Shown here one piece after another: positions 36,373 to 44,753 of a stretch of 64,000 bases of DNA; positions within the stretch are counted from its first letter, which is position 1, and each line of letters begins with the position of its first letter. The position numbers and the translations under genes were made by a program. This stretch comes from Methanosalsum natronophilum (GTDB lineage: Archaea; Halobacteriota; Methanosarcinia; Methanosarcinales; Methanosarcinaceae): positions 41,386 through 105,385 of the forward strand of contig NZ_JANUCS010000003.1 of assembly GCF_024808815.1 (NCBI RefSeq). Direction: 5' to 3'. Under the pieces are notes generated by a model. The model was not told where the DNA came from. It did not search any database and saw nothing but the letters and a program-made list of their open reading frames with translations.

Positions 36373-38031
36373 ATGAGTAGGTTTAGGAAATTTCCAAATG
36401 AAGAACTGACCAATATTATAAACAGTAGTCCAGCAATTATATTTTTATGGAAACCTGAAGATGGGTGGCCAGTAGAATTTGTATCAGATAACATTTTGCA
36501 GTTTGGGTATGATGCCAATGAGTTTTTATCTGGAAAGCTTAAGTACTCGGATATCATTCATCCACAAGATTTAGACCGAGTAAAAGAAGAATTCTCTAAG
36601 CCAAAGAAATCTGATTCACAAGGTTTTACTATAGATTATAGAGTATTAACCAAATCTAATGAAATAAGATGGGTACATGAAAGAACAATTGTTAGAAGAG
36701 ATGCTGATGGGAATATTACGAACTATGAAGGAGTGGTATTTGATATAACTGAAAGAAAAAATGCAGAAAATGAAGTTAAATTAAATTATGATCTGCTAAG
36801 ATCTTTATTAACGTTAAATGACATGACTTATTCTTCACTCCAAGAAATAACAAATTTTGCACGAGAAGAAGCTGTTAGATTAACTAACAGTAATTTGGGG
36901 TACCTTGCATTCACAAATGCTGATGAAACAGTTTTAACTATGCATTCTTGGTCTAAAGCTGCAATGAATGAATGTGAAATAAAAGAGAAAAGGTTTGTAT
37001 ACCCATTAAAGACAACCGGGTTATGGGGCGAACCAATTAGACAAAGAAGAACTGTAATAACAAATAATTACTCTGAACCTAGTTCTTTGAAAAAAGGTTA
37101 TCCAAGTGGTCATGTTGAACTTAGAAACCACATTGGAGTTCCTATCTTTGACGGTGAGCGGATAGTTGGTGTAGTTGGAGTTGGAAATAAAGATGGTGGA
37201 TATAATGACTATGATGGTTTAAAGCTAACATTACTTATAAAAGGAATGTGGAAATTAATTCAAAAGAAACACATTGAGGAAGCCCTATACAAATATTCCA
37301 CTGACTTTTCAAAATCAAACTCAGAACTTAAATCACTTGCTAAAATCAGAACTGATATTAGTGAAAAACAAGAAAATGATTCGCAATATATAAGCTATAG
37401 TCAAAGATTGCAGAATGAAATGATGGATTCAATTGAAGCTGAGTATAATAAAATATTAAACAAAACGTTAATGAAGTCTGAAAAATTAGGCCGATTGATT
37501 GAATCTCTAACATTCTTGAGTAAAGAGCAGGCAGGTAAGTTGCATTATTGCTTTCAGCCAGTTGACGTAAAAGAAATAATCAACAGTTCTATTATGAACT
37601 TAATATTGATTGCGGATGAAAATAATATAAGCATTTTAGATAATATTCCTGAAAATTTACCTCCAATAAAGGCAGATCGTGATAAATTTAGTAATGTGAT
37701 GATTAATCTAATTGAAAATTCAATAAAACACACAAATCAAAATGGTGCCGTAAAAATTGTAGCAAGTTCTGATAATGAAAATGTTTACATTGATATTATT
37801 GACTATGGTAAAGGAATTCCACCTACTATAATTCCTCACTTATTTCAAAGTATCTATCAAGTAGATGATTCTTTAAGTCGTAGATACGAAGGTATTGAAT
37901 CTGGGTTGTATATTTGCAAAAAGGTCATTGATTCTCACAATGGAACTATTTGGATTGAAAGTGAAGTGGGAAAAGGTACAACAGCACACATTTCAATTCC
38001 CGTATTTCAAGAAAAGGACAATATTAAATAA
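36373..38031 (+). CDS. PAS-GAF sensor kinase of the MsmS/RdmS type, no canonical phospho-His
   Basis: 552 aa, cytoplasmic. Residues about 8-130 form a PAS/PAC domain (ending GVVFDITERKNAE). About 138-305 form a GAF domain (LGYLAF, HVELRNHIGVPIF, VGVVGVGNK), then a helical linker. A HATPase_c domain occupies about 410-545 (N-box NVMINLIENSIKHT, G1 DYGKGIPP). The linker has no SHELR/HDLK-like H-box and the G2 box is degenerate (YEGIESGLYIC). In Methanosarcina, MsmS and RdmS are PAS/GAF redox-sensing kinases next to msr and mts genes, and this gene occupies the same position. This copy has one PAS and one GAF, fewer than MsmS. C199 in the GAF domain might be a haem or thiol sensing residue; that is a guess. 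Confidence 0.8.
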   Translation: MSRFRKFPNEELTNIINSSPAIIFLWKPEDGWPVEFVSDNILQFGYDANEFLSGKLKYSDIIHPQDLDRVKEEFSKPKKSDSQGFTIDYRVLTKSNEIRWVHERTIVRRDADGNITNYEGVVFDITERKNAENEVKLNYDLLRSLLTLNDMTYSSLQEITNFAREEAVRLTNSNLGYLAFTNADETVLTMHSWSKAAMNECEIKEKRFVYPLKTTGLWGEPIRQRRTVITNNYSEPSSLKKGYPSGHVELRNHIGVPIFDGERIVGVVGVGNKDGGYNDYDGLKLTLLIKGMWKLIQKKHIEEALYKYSTDFSKSNSELKSLAKIRTDISEKQENDSQYISYSQRLQNEMMDSIEAEYNKILNKTLMKSEKLGRLIESLTFLSKEQAGKLHYCFQPVDVKEIINSSIMNLILIADENNISILDNIPENLPPIKADRDKFSNVMINLIENSIKHTNQNGAVKIVASSDNENVYIDIIDYGKGIPPTIIPHLFQSIYQVDDSLSRRYEGIESGLYICKKVIDSHNGTIWIESEVGKGTTAHISIPVFQEKDNIK

Positions 38032-38067
38032 CTTGTAAGTAATCTTTTATTTTAATTGAGTGAAATC

Positions 38068-38862
38068 ATGAAAGCTGAACTATTAGGAACACTTTTTTTA
38101 TCTGAAAAAAGAAAGAATCTTTTGCTACTGTTAAATGAAGAAAGAAAAAAAATTGAGCAAATAAAATTCACTCTTAATGTAAATACTAGTTCTATTATGA
38201 CCCAAATAAATATACTTATGAGCCAGGGTCTAATAATTTATTCAGATGGGTACTATGAGCTTTCATGCATGGGTAAGATAATTGTTTCTAAAATGAAGCC
38301 TTTGATTAAAACACTGGACTTTTATGAAGATAACAAAGATTATTGGGAAAACCACAAACTTCATGCGCTGCCAAAACAATTATTAAAGCGGATAGAAGAA
38401 CTTGGTCAGTGTGAACTTATTGAACCTGATTTAGATAGGATGTATGATTTACCTAAAAAATTTGAAGATAATTTATGTAGCTCAAACAGAATCATGGAAA
38501 TATCTTCTTACTTTAGTCCAGCTTATACGGGATTATACAAAAAGCTTGTAGAAAAAGACGTCAAGATATCTTTAATTTTAACAGCTTCTGTATTTGAAAG
38601 AATGAAAAAAGAATATGAAAACGATCTCATTTTTTATCTAGAATCAGGAGATGTAGACATATTTGTATGTGAAGAGGAAATATCACTAGCATCAGCTGTT
38701 ATAACAGATACTTTTTTGGGATTATCTCTTTTTTATAATACAGGCATTTACCATAATCATGTAATGATGACCTTTGAGAATAATGCAATTGAATGGGGTA
38801 ATGACTTATATTCTTATTATCTAGCTTTGTCAAAAAAAATCAGTCTCGACAAATCTTATTAA
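38068..38862 (+). CDS. Msr-type methyltransferase regulator (HTH + FilR1-like domain)
   Basis: About 264 aa. The N-terminal winged helix (SEKRKNLLLLLNEERKKIEQI) is followed by the DUF1724/FilR1 middle domain (about residues 120-255), the layout of the Methanosarcina Msr proteins. Those activate or repress specific mta and mts methyltransferase genes. ATG 38068 fits the family N-terminus; the TTG at 38056 is less likely. It follows the kinase by 36 bp and precedes the corrinoid/methyltransferase fusion, as msrG and its relatives do, so it most likely controls that gene in response to the kinase. Confidence 0.85.
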   Translation: MKAELLGTLFLSEKRKNLLLLLNEERKKIEQIKFTLNVNTSSIMTQINILMSQGLIIYSDGYYELSCMGKIIVSKMKPLIKTLDFYEDNKDYWENHKLHALPKQLLKRIEELGQCELIEPDLDRMYDLPKKFEDNLCSSNRIMEISSYFSPAYTGLYKKLVEKDVKISLILTASVFERMKKEYENDLIFYLESGDVDIFVCEEEISLASAVITDTFLGLSLFYNTGIYHNHVMMTFENNAIEWGNDLYSYYLALSKKISLDKSY

Positions 38863-38890
38863 GTTTTTTCGATAAGACGTTCTTTCTTTA

Positions 38891-38917
38891 TCAAATACTG
38901 CTTTGATTTTATCAAAC
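38891..38917 (+). promoter_or_regulatory. ATCAAA half-site array upstream of the methyltransferase fusion
   Basis: ATCAAA (38891-38896), TTTGAT (38903-38908) and ATCAAA (38912-38917) alternate in orientation. The two same-sense copies, each within TTTATCAAA, are exactly 21 bp apart, two helical turns. The array sits about 115 bp before the TATA box and about 230 bp before the gene. It may be an Msr-binding site. Confidence 0.4.
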
Positions 38918-39031
38918 ATGTTAATTTAATCACAAACATTCTTGAAATTAAGCGGTTTAATATCGTTTTGAAAAGGCATCATATTATGTGCTTTAATCAT
39001 GTCTGGTTTCAAAATAAATAATCATGAGTTA

Positions 39032-39040
39032 TTTTATATA
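39032..39040 (+). promoter_or_regulatory. TATA box of the methyltransferase fusion gene
   Basis: TTTTATATA, predicting transcription start near 39065 and a leader of about 80 nt before ATG 39146. Methanogen methyltransferase genes often have leaders, which fits. Confidence 0.4.
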
Positions 39041-39145
39041 TTTCAGAAAACACAGATATTATAGTTAACACTGCGAAGTATGATTTAATTCAATGTGTTG
39101 ACATCTAATTATGTAGAACTAAAAAGTTCTGGAGTGTATGAAATA

Positions 39146-41056
39146 ATGAAAGAGGAAATGTTTAATAAACTCGCTGAAGCTGTAGCTTCTGGTAATAAGG
39201 AGAAGGCCGCGGAACTTTCAAAACAGGCTCTTGACGAGGGTATAGACCCACAAGAAGCACTTGTTAATGGTCTAGCTCGTGGAATGAACATCATGAGTGA
39301 TAAATATGAGAATGGTGAAGCCTTTGTTCCACATTTGCTTATATCTTCGGGTGCAATGTATGGTGGAATGGAAATTTTAATCCCACACCTTAAGAAAGAG
39401 GGTTCTGGTAGACCTGCGACTGGAGTAATAGGCACAATTGAAGGTGATGTCCACGATATTGGTAAAAATCTTGTTAAAACAATGCTAAGTGCCTCAGGCT
39501 TTAATATGATTGATTTGGGTAATGACGTTCCACTAGAGGACTTTGTTAATGCGGCAAAAGAGAATAAAGCTGATTTAATTTCTATGAGCGCATTAATGAC
39601 TACTACAATGGTAGGAATGGAAAAAGTCATTGAAAATCTGCAGGAAGAGGGAATTAGAGATGCTTTAATTGTTATGGTTGGAGGTGCTCCGGTTTCCGAA
39701 GAGTTTGCAGAGAAAATAGGTGCAGATTCTACACATCCGGACTCAATGACTGCATCTGACTGGGCAACAAATGCTGTTAAAAAGCTATCGCCTGCAGAAG
39801 AAAGATGGAGTGATGAGAAAATAAGTGTTGGAAAAGTAAAATATAGAGATATCCTAGCAAAGAAAAAAGCAACATCAGAAAAAACCAAGGATATAGGTTT
39901 AGAAACTGCTAAAGAAATAATCGATGAGTTCGAGAAAGTTGGAGTTAAAAGTAAAGAAGAAATGACCCATATTGATCGAGTAGTTTCTTCATTAGGTGAT
40001 AAAAAAGTTGATAGATTACCTGTTTATCCACTTGCTTGTGGCGTATTAAGAAAATTTGTTCCAACAACCTATAGAGAATATACAATAAATCCTGAAGCAT
40101 TTGCTCAAAGTGCATACCTCGGTGTCAAATATATGGACCTTGACATGTTTGTGGGATTAGCTGATTTATCAATAACTTCAGCAGATTTAGGTTGTGATGT
40201 AAGTATTCCAGATGAGGATACTCCTGCATCTGTAGGTCATTTGGATGATTACGAGAAAATAGAAATCCCAGAAGTAAAAGAAGGAACTCGTATATATGAA
40301 TTGATTCAAGCCTCGAAACTTGCAAAAGAAAAACTTAACAAGGGTTTGAATGCACCGTTTGTAGCATTCCATGAAGGTCCATTACTAACACTTACTCAGT
40401 TAATGGGTGCTGATAGAGTTCTTATGGATATGAAAACCAACCCAGATGTAGTTCTAGATGCTGTAGATAAAATAACTGATTTTGTGTGTGACATATCGGA
40501 GAAATTCTTCGAAGAAGATGCATGTGATGGATTGTGTATTGATAACCTATGGTCAAACAATGTCATCATGAGTGAAGATGACTATTGGAATTTTGAAGGT
40601 AAGTTTGTAAAGGATAGACATGTTCCATTGTTTGAAAAGTACAATCAACCCTATATGATCCATAGCTGTGCAGACCATGTTCACTTCGATACTCAAATTA
40701 AAAAATTTGGAACTGGTCTATTTAGTTATGCATATTATCCAAAGTTAAGACATAAAGGATCTAAAAATTACGCAGACTTGATCCCTAAATATGGAGATAT
40801 GTGCTGTATGATGGGAGAAGTAGATCCGATTAAATTTATGGATCACTCAAGTGAGGGTGTACAAGCAATTGAAAATGATACCGAAGAATTATTGAAATCA
40901 GTATTGCCTGTACTAAAGGAGAATGGACTTCAGTCTAAGTTTGTAATGTCATCTGGCTGTGAGATTCCTCCAGGAGGTCCTCTAAATTCTGTGAAAGCTA
41001 TGGTTGATGTGGTCAAGAAAATTGGTCCAGATCTACAAAAAGAAACAATGGGCTGA
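39146..41056 (+). CDS. fused corrinoid protein/methylcobamide:CoM methyltransferase (MtsD/MtsF/MtsH family)
   Basis: 636 aa. The N-terminal 215 residues are an MtaC/MtbC-like corrinoid domain: a four-helix cap, then GDVHDIGKNL with the cobalt-ligand His (DxHxxG, D101, H103, G106), and VMVGGAP. The C-terminal part is a UroD-fold methyltransferase of the MtaA/MtbA type with zinc ligands in HSCADHV and SGCEIPPGGP. The fusion is characteristic of Mts proteins, which demethylate dimethylsulfide or methanethiol and pass the methyl to coenzyme M. Other methylated thiols are possible. ATG 39146 is chosen for GGAGTG at 39131-39136; the TTG at 39095 adds no homology. It is single-gene, ending in a strong terminator. 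Confidence 0.9.
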   Translation: MKEEMFNKLAEAVASGNKEKAAELSKQALDEGIDPQEALVNGLARGMNIMSDKYENGEAFVPHLLISSGAMYGGMEILIPHLKKEGSGRPATGVIGTIEGDVHDIGKNLVKTMLSASGFNMIDLGNDVPLEDFVNAAKENKADLISMSALMTTTMVGMEKVIENLQEEGIRDALIVMVGGAPVSEEFAEKIGADSTHPDSMTASDWATNAVKKLSPAEERWSDEKISVGKVKYRDILAKKKATSEKTKDIGLETAKEIIDEFEKVGVKSKEEMTHIDRVVSSLGDKKVDRLPVYPLACGVLRKFVPTTYREYTINPEAFAQSAYLGVKYMDLDMFVGLADLSITSADLGCDVSIPDEDTPASVGHLDDYEKIEIPEVKEGTRIYELIQASKLAKEKLNKGLNAPFVAFHEGPLLTLTQLMGADRVLMDMKTNPDVVLDAVDKITDFVCDISEKFFEEDACDGLCIDNLWSNNVIMSEDDYWNFEGKFVKDRHVPLFEKYNQPYMIHSCADHVHFDTQIKKFGTGLFSYAYYPKLRHKGSKNYADLIPKYGDMCCMMGEVDPIKFMDHSSEGVQAIENDTEELLKSVLPVLKENGLQSKFVMSSGCEIPPGGPLNSVKAMVDVVKKIGPDLQKETMG

Positions 41057-41083
41057 ACTGAATTAAAGAAATAAATGTATGCC

Positions 41084-41112
41084 GGCAAGTAATCAACTAC
41101 TTGCCTTTTATT
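41084..41112 (+). terminator. intrinsic-type terminator after the methyltransferase fusion
   Basis: GGCAAGTA-ATCAAC-TACTTGCC forms an 8-bp stem followed by TTTTATTTTT, a textbook T-rich terminator. It separates the fusion gene from the next operon, whose TATA-like element lies just after (about 41114-41125). Confidence 0.75.
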
Positions 41113-41185
41113 TTTAAATATAAAAATCATCTCGATATATTCTATGAAAATAAATAAAATAGGAATTAGTGCAGGAGGCAAAATA

Positions 41186-43216
41186 ATGAACTTAGGATTG
41201 GGTATAGATACAGGCGGAACTTATACTGACTCTGTAATAATGGATATGGAATCTGGCTCTATATTAAGCTCTAATAAATCACTTACAACATATCCCGAAC
41301 TACTAATTGGAATACAAAATTCAATTGATGGACTTGACACACAACTTTTACCAAAGGTATCTTCAGTTTCAGTATCTACTACACTTGCAACTAACACAAC
41401 CTTAGAAGGAAAAGGCTATCCTGCCGCAATGATCTTGATTGGTTATTCAATTCCAAAAGAAATTCCGACCCAACATGTTATTTCTATCAAAGGTGGGCAC
41501 AATGCTGATGGGGAAGAAATTGATGAATTAGAAGATTCACAGGTAATTAGAGATTTTGTATTACATTGTCAGAACAAAGTAGCTGCAATTGCTGTTTCTT
41601 CTTATTTTGGGGTTAGAAACCCAGAACATGAATTAAAGGTGAAAAAAATAATTCAAGATGTTACCGATATGCCAGTAGTCTGTGGACATGAGCTATCAAT
41701 GGACTTGGGTGCATATGAAAGGTCAGTAACAGCATTATTGAATGCACAACTAATACCTGTAACAAATCAGTTTATAAAATCTATACTTTTAGTGATGCAA
41801 GAAAGAAATATTGATGCAAACTTAATGATGATGAAATGTGATGGTTCACTTGTAAAAATAGAGGAAGCTTTACAAAAACCAGTAGAATCTATATTTTCAG
41901 GACCAGCAGCTAGTCTTGTAGGTGCTGCTCATCTAACCAATCTAAATAAATGTATTACAGTTGATGTAGGTGGCACAAGTACTGATATATCTTATTTATG
42001 TGAAGGTGTTCCTCAAGTAAGCGACACAGGTGCTATAGTTGGAGGTTGGAGTACAATGGTCAAAGCCATCAGGATGAGTACTTCAGCAATGGGTGGCGAT
42101 AGTCATGTATGGGTCCAATGGAATACGTCCATAGGACCAGAGAGAGCAATACCTATATGTCATATTGCTCCTGAGCACCCTGAAATAATAAAAAAATTAA
42201 ATCTGGCGAAAAACAGCAAAAAAATCTCAGATAGAATTTTGGATAAGATAATTCAGCCAACATCCTTTTTCATAAGAAGTGACTCGGATAAAGACTCATT
42301 CGAACGGCTTACTGAAGATGAGCTAACGATTCTTAATATACTAAGTGATGAACCAATGTCAGTGGCTGATATATCAAAACAATCTGGACAGCATTCATTA
42401 ATGTTTGCTCCAGTATTAAAATCACTGATTAAAAAGAGACATATAAGTCAAATAGGTTTTACACCGACTGATGCATTACACATATTGGGCGATTATGATA
42501 ACTGGGATTCATCAGCTTCTAATATTGCTGCAGAGATATTGGCGTCTTATGTAAACATGGACAAAGTTCAATTTTGCAAGCATGTAAAACGTAAAGTAGC
42601 TGTGAATATTGCTGAAAACCTTGTATCATTTATAGCCGATGATGTTAAAAAACAAGAAATAGAAAAATTAATGGCCAAGTCACCAAATTTAAAATTTGAT
42701 TTGGAGGATCCAGTGGTTTTAATAGGTGCACCAGTTGAGGCATTTGTAGATGAAATCAAAAGTGTGATCAACGGTAATATTCTTGTACCAGAATATTATG
42801 GTGTAGGCAATGCTGTTGGGGCCCTTGTTGGTAATATAATCCACCGTTCAGAGGTAATGATTAGACCAGCTTTTGTAGGAAGTAGTCAATATGCTGTTTT
42901 TAGTGAGGAAGGCAAAAAAATATTTGATGAGTATAAATTAGCTTTAGATTTCGGTGAAAAATATGTTAAAGATAGTATATCTGATTATATGAACGAATAT
43001 GGACTTAGTATGGATAAAATTGACTTTGATTTTAAAAGAGACGATATTGAAAGTGTAACAGGTTCTATAGTTGAAACAAGACTTGTAGGATTAGGTATAG
43101 GAACTCCAAGGAGGGCTAATAATGAGCGCCAGTCCAGCATATGGGATGAAGCCACAAGATCCATTGAGCAGCATGGATGCTCTAGTGCAAAATGTGAAGG
43201 AAAAGATAGGCATTGA
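41186..43216 (+). CDS. hydantoinase/oxoprolinase-family (HyuA-like) ATPase
   Basis: 676 aa. The ASKHA fold is shown by phosphate-1 loop GIDTGGTYTDS (residues 6-16) and phosphate-2 loop VDVGGTSTDIS. A winged-helix-like insert (ERLTEDELTILNILSDEP to FTPTDALHILGDY) lies in the middle, as in archaeal HyuA relatives. There is no ferredoxin-like Cys cluster, unlike the corrinoid activator RamA or bacterial RACE proteins, though the ATPase fold is shared. A strong GGAGG lies 7 bp before ATG 41186; the ATG at 41144 has none. It is first in a four-gene operon with a chaperonin and methyltransferase. A role in reactivating or loading the corrinoid protein is inferred. The last 95 bp overlap the chaperonin gene. 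Confidence 0.85.
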   Translation: MNLGLGIDTGGTYTDSVIMDMESGSILSSNKSLTTYPELLIGIQNSIDGLDTQLLPKVSSVSVSTTLATNTTLEGKGYPAAMILIGYSIPKEIPTQHVISIKGGHNADGEEIDELEDSQVIRDFVLHCQNKVAAIAVSSYFGVRNPEHELKVKKIIQDVTDMPVVCGHELSMDLGAYERSVTALLNAQLIPVTNQFIKSILLVMQERNIDANLMMMKCDGSLVKIEEALQKPVESIFSGPAASLVGAAHLTNLNKCITVDVGGTSTDISYLCEGVPQVSDTGAIVGGWSTMVKAIRMSTSAMGGDSHVWVQWNTSIGPERAIPICHIAPEHPEIIKKLNLAKNSKKISDRILDKIIQPTSFFIRSDSDKDSFERLTEDELTILNILSDEPMSVADISKQSGQHSLMFAPVLKSLIKKRHISQIGFTPTDALHILGDYDNWDSSASNIAAEILASYVNMDKVQFCKHVKRKVAVNIAENLVSFIADDVKKQEIEKLMAKSPNLKFDLEDPVVLIGAPVEAFVDEIKSVINGNILVPEYYGVGNAVGALVGNIIHRSEVMIRPAFVGSSQYAVFSEEGKKIFDEYKLALDFGEKYVKDSISDYMNEYGLSMDKIDFDFKRDDIESVTGSIVETRLVGLGIGTPRRANNERQSSIWDEATRSIEQHGCSSAKCEGKDRH

Positions 43217-44732
43217 AAATGATGTAGATTCGGATGATGTAATCGATCATATAGGTGAATCAGCAACAAGGATTTGTGATTTGCTTAGTTCGTCATATGG
43301 TCCTAAAGGTATGAACAAAATGATCATCAATCCTGTAGATGATGTTTACCTTACAAGTGACGGAAAGACTATAATTGAAGAATCTGATATCTTAAACCCT
43401 GTTGTAACATCCTTAAAAGATCTTGCAAATTCAATGGATAAAACATGTGGTGATGGTACTAAACTTGCTGTAATATTTGCAGCTATTTTGCTAAAAAGGG
43501 CAACAAATCTATTCAAACTGGGCGTTCATCCTAGTAATGTAATCAAAGGATATAGGCTTGCACTTAATAAGACATATGATATGCTAGAATTTGAGAGTTT
43601 TTCAGCTGAATCTTCTGAACAAATATATGCTGCTGTACTCAGTGCAGCTTCAGGGAAAAGTATTGATATCAAGCTAGCCGAAAAAATTACAGAAATCATG
43701 GTTGATATAGCTGAAAACCTTTCATCACGTGAAAATGATGAATTCCTTGACCTCGAAGAGCATGTAAAGATAATAAAAAAAGTAGGAAGTCCTGAAATTC
43801 AAGTTATTTCTGGTGTCTTGTTAGATGAAAAACCTGCTAGGAAAGATATGCCAACATCAATTGCAAATCCTAAAACTCTATCTCTAATCGGTGATTTGAA
43901 ATTTGAGAATAAATTCGTTAATCCAAAAAACAATATAAAATTAGATAATGTTGACACGTACTTGGGAGTTCAAGATAAAAAAAAGATGGTTTTGAATGAT
44001 TATGCTGATAAAATAATCGAAAGTGGTGCAAATGTTGTTTTTTGTGAAGGTGACGTGGAACCATTAATAGAATCGAAACTTGCTAAACACAAAATTCTAT
44101 TATTCAAAAAACTAAAGACCAAAGACCTTGCTAGAATATCAAAAGCTACAGATTCTACGATAGCTTCTATTAAAGATACGTCTCTGGATGCATATGTAGG
44201 TAATGCCGATAGAATTGAAGTTAATAAAAAATGTGATGAATATTTTGTTTACCTATATTCACCTAATAATCTAATTTCATCTATTTTAATTTGGGAGCCT
44301 TCAAGATATTTATTATCTAAAATAGAAGAAGCTGTAGATGATGCATTAAATAATGCGATTTTCCTAATTAAAAATAGAATGATTGTGAATGGTGGAGGAG
44401 GAGTGGAATTTAACCTTTCAAAAATGATTCAAACTTATTCTACTACTATTAATGGAAAAGAAAACCTTGCTGTAAATGAGTATTCTAAAGCCCTTGAAGA
44501 TATTAGTAAAATATTAGCACAAAATACAGGCATGAATCCGATAGATTCAAGTGTAAAAATGTCTAATTATTACAATCAAGGAAAGGATTGCAGAGTTGAT
44601 ATTTCGGGTATAATTTGTGAAAATAATCCTCCTATATATGACTGTGCAGCAATAAAAAAACTTGCTCTTATTTCTGCAACAGAATCTGCTATAAATGTTT
44701 TGAGGATAGATAGCATATTAGCTAAGCGTTAA
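43122..44732 (+). CDS. divergent group II chaperonin (thermosome-like)
   Basis: 536 aa, nearly full thermosome length. The ATPase motifs are recognisable but altered: SYGPKGMNKMI (usual TLGPKGMDKML), LTSDGKTI (usual NDGATI), CGDGTKLAVI (usual GDGTTTAVV), GGGGVEFNL and a final VLRIDSIL. The catalytic Asp in GDGT is kept. The apical region is strongly diverged. AAGGAGGG lies 7 bp before ATG 43122, inside the HyuA-like gene. Extra, divergent Hsp60 copies are known from Methanosarcina acetivorans (Hsp60-4/5), but a chaperonin embedded in a methyltransferase operon suggests a dedicated client, most simply the corrinoid/methyltransferase proteins. Whether it forms homomeric rings or joins the main thermosome is unknown. 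Confidence 0.88.
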   Translation: MSASPAYGMKPQDPLSSMDALVQNVKEKIGIENDVDSDDVIDHIGESATRICDLLSSSYGPKGMNKMIINPVDDVYLTSDGKTIIEESDILNPVVTSLKDLANSMDKTCGDGTKLAVIFAAILLKRATNLFKLGVHPSNVIKGYRLALNKTYDMLEFESFSAESSEQIYAAVLSAASGKSIDIKLAEKITEIMVDIAENLSSRENDEFLDLEEHVKIIKKVGSPEIQVISGVLLDEKPARKDMPTSIANPKTLSLIGDLKFENKFVNPKNNIKLDNVDTYLGVQDKKKMVLNDYADKIIESGANVVFCEGDVEPLIESKLAKHKILLFKKLKTKDLARISKATDSTIASIKDTSLDAYVGNADRIEVNKKCDEYFVYLYSPNNLISSILIWEPSRYLLSKIEEAVDDALNNAIFLIKNRMIVNGGGGVEFNLSKMIQTYSTTINGKENLAVNEYSKALEDISKILAQNTGMNPIDSSVKMSNYYNQGKDCRVDISGIICENNPPIYDCAAIKKLALISATESAINVLRIDSILAKR

Positions 44733-44753
44733 TTAATAATATGAGATTTTATC

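Noticed and set aside
39109..39888. 259-codon open frame antisense to the methyltransferase fusion
   Set aside because: The sense strand has strong corrinoid-domain motifs; the antisense product is low-complexity Ser/Ile-rich with no recognisable domain.
41186..43216. RamA corrinoid reductive activase
   Set aside because: The protein lacks the C-terminal ferredoxin clusters and matches the HyuA-like family.
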